Shown: positions 38,401-44,998 of the stretch, one piece after another
Layout: each line of letters starts with the position of its first letter
Position numbering within the stretch: position 1 is the first letter of the stretch
From: Kitasatospora phosalacinea
GTDB taxonomy: Bacteria; Actinomycetota; Actinomycetes; Streptomycetales; Streptomycetaceae
Direction: 5' to 3'
Assembly (NCBI RefSeq): GCF_000716545.1
Contig: NZ_JNWZ01000057.1
Coordinates: 1-54,010, forward strand
Length of the DNA: 54,010 nucleotides
Translations under genes and position numbers: made by a program
The notes under the pieces: model-generated
Database searches by the model: none
Told to the model about the DNA's origin: nothing
Seen by the model: the letters and a program-made list of their open reading frames with translations, nothing else

Positions 38401-39768
38401 CATGGCCTTGAACAGCAGCTGCCAGCCGTCGGCGGTCAGGTGCGGGGGCAGCGCCTCGCCGGCGGTGGAGTCGAGGCCGGAGGCGAAGACGAACGGGCTG
38501 GCGACCGTCGCGTCGGGGCGGGTGCGCCGGGCGCGGCGGGCGAGTTCGACGGCGGAGAGCCACACGTGCGGCAGGTCCGCCATCAGGCGCTGCTGGAGGG
38601 CGGTGGCGCGGGCGGTGAAGGTGTCGGCGGTGCCGTCGCACTCCAGCAGCAGGGTGCTGCCGAAGTTGCCCGCGCACTCGTCGACGCCGGTGCCGGCGGT
38701 GTCGCCGGCGAGCATGCCCCGGGTGGCGACCAGCACGGTGAGCGCGAAGGACTGCTGTCCGGACCAGCGGCGCAGCAGTTCGGCGTAGGCGGCGCACAGC
38801 ACGGTGTTGGCCGACAGTCCGGCGTCGCGGGCGCGTTCGCGCAGCCGGGCCCAGACGGGGGCGGGCAGGCGGTGGCGGACGCGGGCGAAGCGGGCCTCGG
38901 CGGGCGCGGCGGTGTCGGGCAGCGCGGGCGGGGGCGGCAGTTGGGCGGCGCGGCGGGTCCAGTGGGCGACGGCGTTGCGGTGGGCCTGGCTGTCGCGGTG
39001 CCGCTCCAGTGCCTCGGTGTAGCGCCGGAAGAGCCCGGGCGGGGTGGGGCCGGTGAGCGGGCGGCCTTCGTAGGCGGCGGCGAGGTCGCGGCAGAGCAGG
39101 CCGATGGAGCGGGCGTCCAGGACGAACAGGCGCAGGGTGATCAGCACGTACGCGGTGTCGGGGGCCAGGTGGACGGTGCAGCCGAGCTGGGTGCCGGACT
39201 CCAGCGGCGGCAGGTGGTCGGCGGCGTGCTCGCGCAGGCGCAGGAAGGCGGCGCGGGCCTCGGCGGGGGTGAGGTGGCGGTGGTCGGTGACCTGCGGGCC
39301 CCAGTGGTCGGGGAGGTCGGTGACGTGCTGGCGGCCGTCGGGGTCGAGGGCGGCGCGGAGCATCTCGTGCCGGGTGAGGACGGTGCGCAGGGCGGCCGTC
39401 CAGCGGGGCAGGTCGAGGTCGGGGACGGCGAAGCCGTGGGCGAGGTGGGCGGGGGTGCGCAGCTGCGGGTAGTGCGTTTCGCCGACGTGGTAGGCGCTCT
39501 GCAGGTCGGTCAGCGCGAAGGGCGTGCCGGCGGGTGCGGGGGTGTCGGGCGGGAGGGCGGGTCCGGGCAGGCCGGGGTGGGCGGTGACGGCGGCGAGGAC
39601 GTCCGGTTCGGCCGCGGTGAGGCGCTCCAGCAGGGGGCGCGGGGTGGCGGGCGGTGCGTCGACGACCAGCCGGCCGCGGCGGGAGCGCACCAGGACGCCG
39701 TGCTCGGCGAGTTCGCCGAGCAGGTCCCGGGCGTCCTGCGCGGTGGTGCCGGACGGGGGGTGTTCCAT
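35443..39768 (-). CDS. NRPS: docking, Cy-like, A (Cys), T, thioesterase
   Basis: 1,441 residues. A TubC-like N-terminal docking segment (about 10-60) is followed by a condensation domain of the heterocyclization type (about 82-510; note RHEMLRA and DGRQHV). Its catalytic DxxxxD motif reads R213-LFVL-D218, so the first Asp is replaced by Arg. The A domain (545-1035) has TSGSTGTPKG and pocket residues D-L-F-N-L-S-L-I-W plus Lys, a cysteine code. The carrier site is GGSSVSA. The C-terminal type I thioesterase has GWSLGG and releases the product by hydrolysis or cyclization. An (Ala-Glu)n linker joins A and T. This enzyme probably adds Cys last. Whether a thiazoline is formed is doubtful given the Arg. 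Confidence 0.9.
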   Translation of the reverse strand: MEHPPSGTTAQDARDLLGELAEHGVLVRSRRGRLVVDAPPATPRPLLERLTAAEPDVLAAVTAHPGLPGPALPPDTPAPAGTPFALTDLQSAYHVGETHYPQLRTPAHLAHGFAVPDLDLPRWTAALRTVLTRHEMLRAALDPDGRQHVTDLPDHWGPQVTDHRHLTPAEARAAFLRLREHAADHLPPLESGTQLGCTVHLAPDTAYVLITLRLFVLDARSIGLLCRDLAAAYEGRPLTGPTPPGLFRRYTEALERHRDSQAHRNAVAHWTRRAAQLPPPPALPDTAAPAEARFARVRHRLPAPVWARLRERARDAGLSANTVLCAAYAELLRRWSGQQSFALTVLVATRGMLAGDTAGTGVDECAGNFGSTLLLECDGTADTFTARATALQQRLMADLPHVWLSAVELARRARRTRPDATVASPFVFASGLDSTAGEALPPHLTADGWQLLFKAMHTPQVLLDHQVSEEDGELVCTFDHVTDAFPDGLVAELAAAHADLLHRLADDPRSWTATHHPDLPEALLAARRAANRTHRPTAPGDVLDGLRTGAAHTPDRPALIGADGAVGYRRAATAATRTARDLDRAGARPGGLVGVLARKGPAQYLAALAALAHGSGYVPLGVDWPPARIAALLERHAITHLLADDEGARLAAALPGPAAPTTTALRPLTEAPDDDAYELPAQDPDALAYVIFTSGSTGTPKGVAIPHGGLRNTVRDMVERFGVGPDDRLLSLSELHFDLSAFDLFGALHAGAAVVVPPCGPRPDPELWARWVLDSGATVWNTVPALLEMLLDHLGERAADVLGGLRLILLSGDWIPLPLPARIRAACPEARLVALGGATEASIWSNYHVVEDLDPSWKSVPYGLPLANQRYHVLDAGHADVPHWVPGELYIAGDGLAAAYYGQPELTAERFPRHPRTGERLYRTGDHARYRPDGTLEFLGRADSQAKVRGYRVDLLEVEQQLAAQPGVRAAACAVTGTGADSRLTAFVVPAEDGPGPDPAALRAGLAAVLPGYAVPGVVHRVPALPLTANGKRDARALLALAAEAEAEAEAEAEAAGAVGAAGADAGGAVGPAGDGPAPGRPPRTERERALAALWQRVCGTTVRSVDDDFFASGGSSVSAVRLLRLIGEEFGVRLPLSSLFEAGTIAGQCALLDRRGRRTLLPVREGGPDTVVLVHPVGGHLLGYRDLIEALPARFAVHGLQSPPAAELPGTLGELADEYAAAVAALGTPVHLLGWSLGGVLAAEIAHRLPDAPRSLTLVDSFVAAPGARATADAGEAATAAGFFADHLGRDDTGAPDLRVPAGHPDPFGHLAARHLPDEPPQALRALHDQYRALYRLLLAHRPRPLPGRCPQTFVRAGGERPDAFPGLTPAQAHPGALVPPGTDVRTEAGTHHTVVRADAAHRLARILDRHADRTDHAGRTDHAGRTGRADHAEPATTRK
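36605..36640. repeat. Six tandem copies of a 6-bp repeat in the NRPS A-T linker
   Basis: GCTTCG is repeated six times without change (plus strand). In the NRPS reading frame it encodes an Ala-Glu dipeptide repeat between the A domain and the carrier domain. Copy changes would stay in frame and alter only linker length. Confidence 0.9.
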
Positions 39769-39825
39769 GGTGCTGCCTCTCTGTGCCGGTGGGCGGGCCG
39801 GTCGTCGACGTGGTGCCTGGCCGGT

Positions 39826-39871
39826 GCCGGGCCGGGCGGCGGGTGCGCGGTGGGCGCCCGCCCGGCCCGGC
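39826..39871 (-). terminator. Intra-operon hairpin between the two NRPS genes
   Basis: A perfect 14-bp stem (39826-39839 with 39858-39871) and an 18-base loop occupy the 110-base gap between the A-T-C-T and the Cy-A-T-TE genes. It could be an attenuator or processing site. Confidence 0.45.
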
Positions 39872-39878
39872 GGGGTGG

Positions 39879-42800
39879 TCAGCCGGTGTGGCCGTCGGGG
39901 TCGGCGGCCAGGCGGTGGACGGTGCCGTCGGCGGTGAACAGTTCGCTCAGTTCGAAGTCGAAGCCCTCGCTCTGGGCGAGTGCGACCAGCCGCATCGCGG
40001 CCAGCGAGCTGCCGCCGAGCGCGAGGAACGGCGTGTGGATGTCGATCTCCTCGGTCTGCAGCACCTGGGCCCACAGCCGGGCGAGGGCGATCTCGTCCTC
40101 GGTGCCGGGCGGGGTGGTGACGGCGGCGGTGGCGGCGGTGCCGCGGGCCGGGAAGAGCGCGGTGTCCCCGGCGGGCGCGGGGGCGGGGGCGGGCCGCTGC
40201 TCGGCGAGGTGGCCGGTGAGCTTGCCGACGGTGGTGGTGCCGCCGTCGGCGATGGCGGTCAGCACGCCGCGGAAGGCGTCCAGGATGCGGGTGACGGCTT
40301 CCTCGGAGAAGAACGCCAGGTCGTACTTGACCTGGAAGAACAGCTGCTCCTCGGGCATCGCCTCGATGGCGAAGGGGTAATTCGTCCAGCCGACGTAGCG
40401 TTCCTGCCGGACGTCGATGCCGCCGCGGCCGGTCCAGCCGGTGCCGCGGGGGAAGTTCTCGAAGATCAGCAGGGACTCGAACAGCGGCTGGCCGCTGGGC
40501 AGGTCGGTGCGCTGCTGGATCAGCGGCAGCGGGTAGTGGTCGTGGGAGCGGGCGGCGACCTGGGTGCGCTGGACTTCCTGGAGCCAGTGGCCGATGGGCT
40601 GTTCCCGGTCGAGGACGACGCGCATGGGCAGGCTGTTGATGAAGATGCCGACGATGTCCTCGACGCCGGCCAGGCCGACCGGCCGGTGGGTGATGGTGAT
40701 GCCGAAGCAGACGTCGTCCTGGGCGCTGAAGCCGCCGACGACGACCGCCCAGGCGCCCTGGACCAGCGAGTTGAGGGTGAGCCGGTTGGCGCGGCCGTAG
40801 GCGAGCAGGCGCTCGGTGAGCTCCTCGCCGAGGTCGAGGCGGGCCTCGGCGTGCATCTCCTGGGAGCTGGCGGAGAGGCCGAGCTGCGCGGAGGCGCCGA
40901 TGACGGTGGGGCGGCGGAACCCGGCCAGGCGCCGCAGCCAGTAGTCGCGGGCGCCGTCGGTGTCCTCCTGCTCCAGGAAGGCGACGTAGTCGCCGAAGGA
41001 GCGGGTGGGGCGCAGTTCGGGCCGCCGGCCGTCGAGCCGGGCGTGGTAGATCTCCAGCGAGTCGCGCAGCAGCACGAACAGCGACCAGGCGTCGAGGATG
41101 AGGTGGTGGTAGCTCATCACGAGCTTGTAGGTGCTCTCGCCGAGCCGGACCAGGGTGAGCCGGAACAGCGGGGCGCGGTCGTAGGCGAAGCCGCGGCGGC
41201 GGTCGTCGTCGAGGTAGCGCTCCAGCAGCTCGTGCTGTTCGGCGGCGTCGTGGCCGGTCCAGTCGAGGACGGTCCAGCCGAGTTCGGCGGTGCGCTGGAC
41301 GGCCTGCAGCGGCTCGGACAGGCCGCGGGTGGCGATCCACACCCGCAGGATCTCGTGCCGGTCGACGACCTGCTGCCAGGCGCGGTGGTAGCCGTCGAGG
41401 TCGAGTTCGCCGTTCAGGGCGTACAGGAACTGCTCGAAGTAGACGCCGGAGTCCGGGTCGAGCATCGAGTGGAAGAGCATGCCCTTCTGCATCTCGGTGA
41501 GCGGGTAGACCGTCTCGATGCCGTCGGGGTCGGCGGCGGCGGCGCGGACCGCGGCGAGGTCGGCCTCGGGGACGGTGAAGGGCCGGACCTCGACCGGGCC
41601 GGTGTGCTGCGGCCGGTCGCGGTCCTGCTCCTCGACGAAGGCGGCGGTCTCGGCGACGGTGGGGGTGGCGAAGACCTGGGTGGCGCTGAGCGCGATGCCG
41701 TCGCGGTTGGCGCGGGCGCTGATCAGGAAGCCCTGGATGGAGTCGCCGCCGAGGGCGAAGAAGTTGTCGTGGATGCCGACCCGGGGCAGGGCCAGGGCTT
41801 CGGCCCACAGCTCGCAGAGGTAGCCCTCCAGGTCGGTGCGGGCGGGGGTGTACTCCTCGGCGAGTTCGAGGTGGGCGCCCTGGAGGGTCTGCAGGGTGCG
41901 GCGGTCGACCTTGCCGTTGTGGGTCAGCGGGATGGCGTCGATGACGGTGAACGCGGCCGGGACCATGTAGTACGGCAGCCGGTCGGCGAGGTGGGCGCGG
42001 ATGGCGGCGGCGGTGGGCGGCTCGGCCCCGCAGGTCAGGTGGGCGACCAGGCGCTGGTGGCCGCCGGTGTCGCGCAGGCCGGAGGCGACGGCGCCGGTGA
42101 CGCCGGGGACCTCCAGCAGCCGGGCCTCGACCTCCCCGAGTTCGACCCGGTAGCCGGCGATCTTGACCTGGTCGTCCATCCGGCCGAGCAGTTCGAGGCT
42201 GCCGTCGGCGCCCTGCCGGGCCAGGTCGCCGGTGCGGAAGACCCGGCCCTCGGGGGTGTCGGCGAACTTGGCGGCGGTCAGCTCGGGCAGCTCGTCGTAG
42301 CCCTCGGCGATGCCGGTGCCGGCCAGGCACAGTTCGCCGGTGGTGCCGGCCGGGACGGGGCGCAGCTGCTCGTCGAGGATCCGGGGGGTGAGTTCGGCAG
42401 GGTGGCCGACCGGCACGAAGCCCTCGTACGCGGTGCCGGGCAGGCACTCGTAGTAGGTGCTGTACAGGGCCTCGGTGAGGCCGTACACGTTGAACAGGCG
42501 GGCCTTCGGGCCGGCGGCGAAGTACGCCTCGGGCAGCGCGCCGGGCATCACGTCGCTGCTGCAGAACACGTACTTCAGCGAGGTGTTGGCGGCGAACGCC
42601 GGGTTCTCCAGGATGCCGGCGAGCAGCGCGGGGACGACCATCAGGGTGGTCACCGAGCCGGCGTTGATCAGCTCGACCAGCCGGTCGGGGTCCTTGTGGC
42701 CGCCGGGCGGGACGATGACGACGGCGCCGCCGGACAGCACCGGCCAGAAGACCTCGCGGACCAGGTTGGTGATGCTGAGGGTGGTGCGCAGCAGCTGGCG

Positions 42801-43355
42801 GTCGCCGGGCTGGAGCGGGAAGGTCCGCTGCAGCCAGCGCTGGCCGGCCAGCAGGGCGCGGTGGGTGAGCACGACGCCCTTGGGGGCTCCGGTGGAGCCG
42901 GAGGTGTAGAAGATGAACGCGACGGCGTCCTCGGCGAGTTCGGCCGGGGCGGCGAGCGGGGCGTGGTCACCGGTCAGCAGGTCCTCGACGGCCAGCAGGC
43001 GCACGCCCTCGGGGGCGTCGGCGTCGAGCAGGGCGCGTTCGGTGAGCACCACCCGGGCGCCGGAGAGGGACAGGATGGCGCTGCGGCGGTCGGCCGGGTC
43101 CTCCGGGTCGACGGGGACGCAGACGCCGCCGGAGCGCAGCGCACCGAAGACGGCGGGCAGCAGGTCGAGCGAGCGGGACATCAGCAGGCCGACCCGGTCG
43201 CCGGGGCGGACGCCGTGCGCGGCGAGGCCGGCGGCGATGCGGTCGGCGGCCGCCTCGGCCTGGCCGTAGGTGACCGAGGCGTCGTCGAGGAGGGCGACGG
43301 TCCGCGTGGGGTTCGACTCGGCCTGCGTGCTGAGCAGGTCATGCAGGAACGACAT
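39879..43355 (-). CDS. NRPS A-T-C-T; A domain lacks the alpha-amino-binding Asp
   Basis: 1,158 residues. A domain first (about 10-520; TSGSTGAPKG at 151-160), then a carrier (GGDSIQG), a condensation domain with a DCL-like start (YPLTEMQKGMLFHSML) and HHLILDA, and a second carrier (GGSSLAA). The Asp that grips the substrate alpha-amine, normally in FDxS, is replaced: the segment reads SITNLVR with Thr196 at that place. The pocket reads T-N-R-M-F-S-V-Y-S, which matches no code that I know. The substrate is therefore likely not an ordinary alpha-amino acid. The second carrier has no A domain in this protein and must be loaded in trans or receive material from the partner NRPS. The ATG at 43355 opens a standard A-domain N-terminus (MSFLHDLLSTQAE). 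Confidence 0.9.
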   Translation of the reverse strand: MSFLHDLLSTQAESNPTRTVALLDDASVTYGQAEAAADRIAAGLAAHGVRPGDRVGLLMSRSLDLLPAVFGALRSGGVCVPVDPEDPADRRSAILSLSGARVVLTERALLDADAPEGVRLLAVEDLLTGDHAPLAAPAELAEDAVAFIFYTSGSTGAPKGVVLTHRALLAGQRWLQRTFPLQPGDRQLLRTTLSITNLVREVFWPVLSGGAVVIVPPGGHKDPDRLVELINAGSVTTLMVVPALLAGILENPAFAANTSLKYVFCSSDVMPGALPEAYFAAGPKARLFNVYGLTEALYSTYYECLPGTAYEGFVPVGHPAELTPRILDEQLRPVPAGTTGELCLAGTGIAEGYDELPELTAAKFADTPEGRVFRTGDLARQGADGSLELLGRMDDQVKIAGYRVELGEVEARLLEVPGVTGAVASGLRDTGGHQRLVAHLTCGAEPPTAAAIRAHLADRLPYYMVPAAFTVIDAIPLTHNGKVDRRTLQTLQGAHLELAEEYTPARTDLEGYLCELWAEALALPRVGIHDNFFALGGDSIQGFLISARANRDGIALSATQVFATPTVAETAAFVEEQDRDRPQHTGPVEVRPFTVPEADLAAVRAAAADPDGIETVYPLTEMQKGMLFHSMLDPDSGVYFEQFLYALNGELDLDGYHRAWQQVVDRHEILRVWIATRGLSEPLQAVQRTAELGWTVLDWTGHDAAEQHELLERYLDDDRRRGFAYDRAPLFRLTLVRLGESTYKLVMSYHHLILDAWSLFVLLRDSLEIYHARLDGRRPELRPTRSFGDYVAFLEQEDTDGARDYWLRRLAGFRRPTVIGASAQLGLSASSQEMHAEARLDLGEELTERLLAYGRANRLTLNSLVQGAWAVVVGGFSAQDDVCFGITITHRPVGLAGVEDIVGIFINSLPMRVVLDREQPIGHWLQEVQRTQVAARSHDHYPLPLIQQRTDLPSGQPLFESLLIFENFPRGTGWTGRGGIDVRQERYVGWTNYPFAIEAMPEEQLFFQVKYDLAFFSEEAVTRILDAFRGVLTAIADGGTTTVGKLTGHLAEQRPAPAPAPAGDTALFPARGTAATAAVTTPPGTEDEIALARLWAQVLQTEEIDIHTPFLALGGSSLAAMRLVALAQSEGFDFELSELFTADGTVHRLAADPDGHTG

Positions 43356-43373
43356 GCGTGGACACCATTTTCC

Positions 43374-43407
43374 GTGGGTTCGTTCGGTGCGTGGGTTCGT
43401 TCGGTGC
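43374..43407. repeat. Two tandem copies of a 17-bp repeat ahead of the NRPS start
   Basis: GTGGGTTCGTTCGGTGC occurs twice head to tail (43374-43390 and 43391-43407), 19 bases upstream of the NRPS start in its reading direction. It covers the likely leader and ribosome binding area. Confidence 0.9.
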
Positions 43408-43435
43408 GTGGTGGCGGTGGGGCGGGCGGCGCGGG

Positions 43436-43457
43436 CCCGGGGGTGCGGTCCCCCGGG
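43436..43457 (-). terminator. Intra-operon hairpin between MFS and NRPS genes
   Basis: An 8-bp G/C stem (43436-43443 with 43450-43457) and a 6-base loop lie in the 176-base gap after the MFS stop. It is the third hairpin found in gaps of this operon. Confidence 0.4.
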
Positions 43458-43495
43458 GCGCGCGGTGGCGGCGCCGGGTGGTGGTGGCGCGCGGC

Positions 43496-43540
43496 GGGGC
43501 GTCGGGTGGTGGGGCGTCAGGTGGTGGGGCGTCAGGTGGT
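43496..43540. repeat. Three tandem copies of a 15-bp repeat spanning the MFS stop codon
   Basis: GGGGCGTCGGGTGGT is followed by two copies of GGGGCGTCAGGTGGT. The last copy contains the TGA stop of the MFS gene on the minus strand (TCA at 43532-43534), and the middle copy contains an identical TCA. Confidence 0.9.
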
Positions 43541-44998
43541 GGCGGGCGGCGCGGGGCTGTCCTCCGCGGTGTCGTCCTCCGCGGGGACGGGCCGGACCGG
43601 GGGCAGCAGCACCCCGACGGCGATCGGCAGGGCGCCCGCGACGACGAACACCCAGCGGGTGCCGGCGAGGGCGGCGAGGGCTCCGGCGAGGGCGGCGCCC
43701 AGCGGGATGACGCCCCAGGTCAGCCAGCGGTAGGCGGCGTTGACCCGGCCGAACAGCTCGGTGGGGATGGTCGCCTGACGGTACGACAGGACGGCGACGC
43801 TCCACACGGTGGAGAGCAGACCGTAGCAGAGGAACCCGGAGGCGACCACCGCCACCGAGCCCGCTCCCGCGGACAGGAAGCAGAACCCGAGCAGGGGCGC
43901 GCCGAAGCGCATCACCCGCTGTTCGCCGACCCCGCGCAGCACCCGCCCGGCGGTCGGGCCGGCGGCGATGCTGCCGACCGCCAGGCAGGTGAGCAGCAGG
44001 CCGTAACCGGTGGTGGTCAGCCCGAGCGGGCCGGGGGCGACGGCCCACAGCGGCAGGATGGTCAGGCACATCGCGTACGCCAGGTTGTTGGCGGCGGCGG
44101 TGGCGGCGAGCCGGAGGAGGTCCGCGCGGCCGCGGAAGTAGCGCAGTCCTTCGCCGAGTTCGCGGACCAGGGCGCGCAGCCGGGCGGGCCGCTCACCGGG
44201 CCGCTCACCGGACCGTTCCCCGGGCCGCTGCTCCGGCGGGGCGGCCGGTGCGGGTGGCGCCGGTTCCGGCGGGGCGGTCTGCGCCTGGACGGTCTGCGGC
44301 GGGGCGGTCTGTGACGGGACGGTCCGCGGCGGGGGCGGGGAGGGCAGCAGGCCCAGCGCCCACACCGTCACCAGGTAGAGCAGGACGGAGGCGGCCAGGC
44401 CGCCGCCGGCGCCCACGGCCGCCGCGTAGCCGCCGAGGGCGGGGCCGAGCAGCTGGGCCAGGAAGGTCTGGGTGGACTGCAGGCTGGCGTTGGCCCTGGC
44501 CAGGTGCGGTTTGGCGACCAGGCGGGGCAGTTGGGACTGGGCGGCGACGTCGACGAAGCTGCCCGCGCAGCCGACCAGGAAGGCGGCCAGGGCGAGCGCC
44601 CAGAGCGTGAGCCGGTCGGTGGCGGCCAGGGCGCACAGCAGGGCGACCATGGGCAGCCGCACGGCCGAGGCCCAGCGCATCACCGTCCGCGGCGGGTAGC
44701 GGTCGGCGGCCACGCCGGCCGGGAGGATGGCGATCAGCCAGGGCAGCCGCACGGCGAGGCCGACCAGGGTGATGCCGAGGGCGGAGCGGGTGATGCCGAG
44801 GGCCAGCAGCGGGACGGCGGTCTTGTAGATGCCGTCGGCGAGGTCGGAGGCGACCACGGCGGACTGGAACAGCCGGAAGGGCCGGCCCAGCCGGGCGCCT
44901 CCGCCGGCCGGGGCTCCGCCGGGGTCCTCGGGGCGGTCGGCGTCCTCGGTGCCGACGGTGCCGACGGGGCGGTCCTCCGCCCGGCGCCGGGTCAACAT
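43532..44998 (-). CDS. MFS-family drug or natural product exporter
   Basis: 488 residues with about 12 hydrophobic segments, of the DHA3/MFS_3 type (related to enterobactin and macrolide exporters). N-terminal half: FQSAVVASDLADGIYKTAVPLLALGITRS and the loop AGVAADRYPPRTVMRW. The cytoplasmic loop between the two halves is unusually long and Pro/Gln/Thr-rich (about 55 residues with repeated ERPGERSGERPGERP-like units). Probable role: export of the cluster product and self-protection. The start overlaps the upstream ATP-grasp gene by 7 bases. Confidence 0.88.
   Translation of the reverse strand: MLTRRRAEDRPVGTVGTEDADRPEDPGGAPAGGGARLGRPFRLFQSAVVASDLADGIYKTAVPLLALGITRSALGITLVGLAVRLPWLIAILPAGVAADRYPPRTVMRWASAVRLPMVALLCALAATDRLTLWALALAAFLVGCAGSFVDVAAQSQLPRLVAKPHLARANASLQSTQTFLAQLLGPALGGYAAAVGAGGGLAASVLLYLVTVWALGLLPSPPPPRTVPSQTAPPQTVQAQTAPPEPAPPAPAAPPEQRPGERSGERPGERPARLRALVRELGEGLRYFRGRADLLRLAATAAANNLAYAMCLTILPLWAVAPGPLGLTTTGYGLLLTCLAVGSIAAGPTAGRVLRGVGEQRVMRFGAPLLGFCFLSAGAGSVAVVASGFLCYGLLSTVWSVAVLSYRQATIPTELFGRVNAAYRWLTWGVIPLGAALAGALAALAGTRWVFVVAGALPIAVGVLLPPVRPVPAEDDTAEDSPAPPATT

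Noticed and set aside
43374..43540. CRISPR array
   Set aside because: Units of 15 and 17 bp directly abut each other, without spacers and without cas genes.
35257..43733. Long plus-strand open frames rich in Gly, Ala, Val and Gln opposite the second NRPS locus
   Set aside because: They are shadows of the minus-strand NRPS, exporter and cupin genes, with no recognisable domains.
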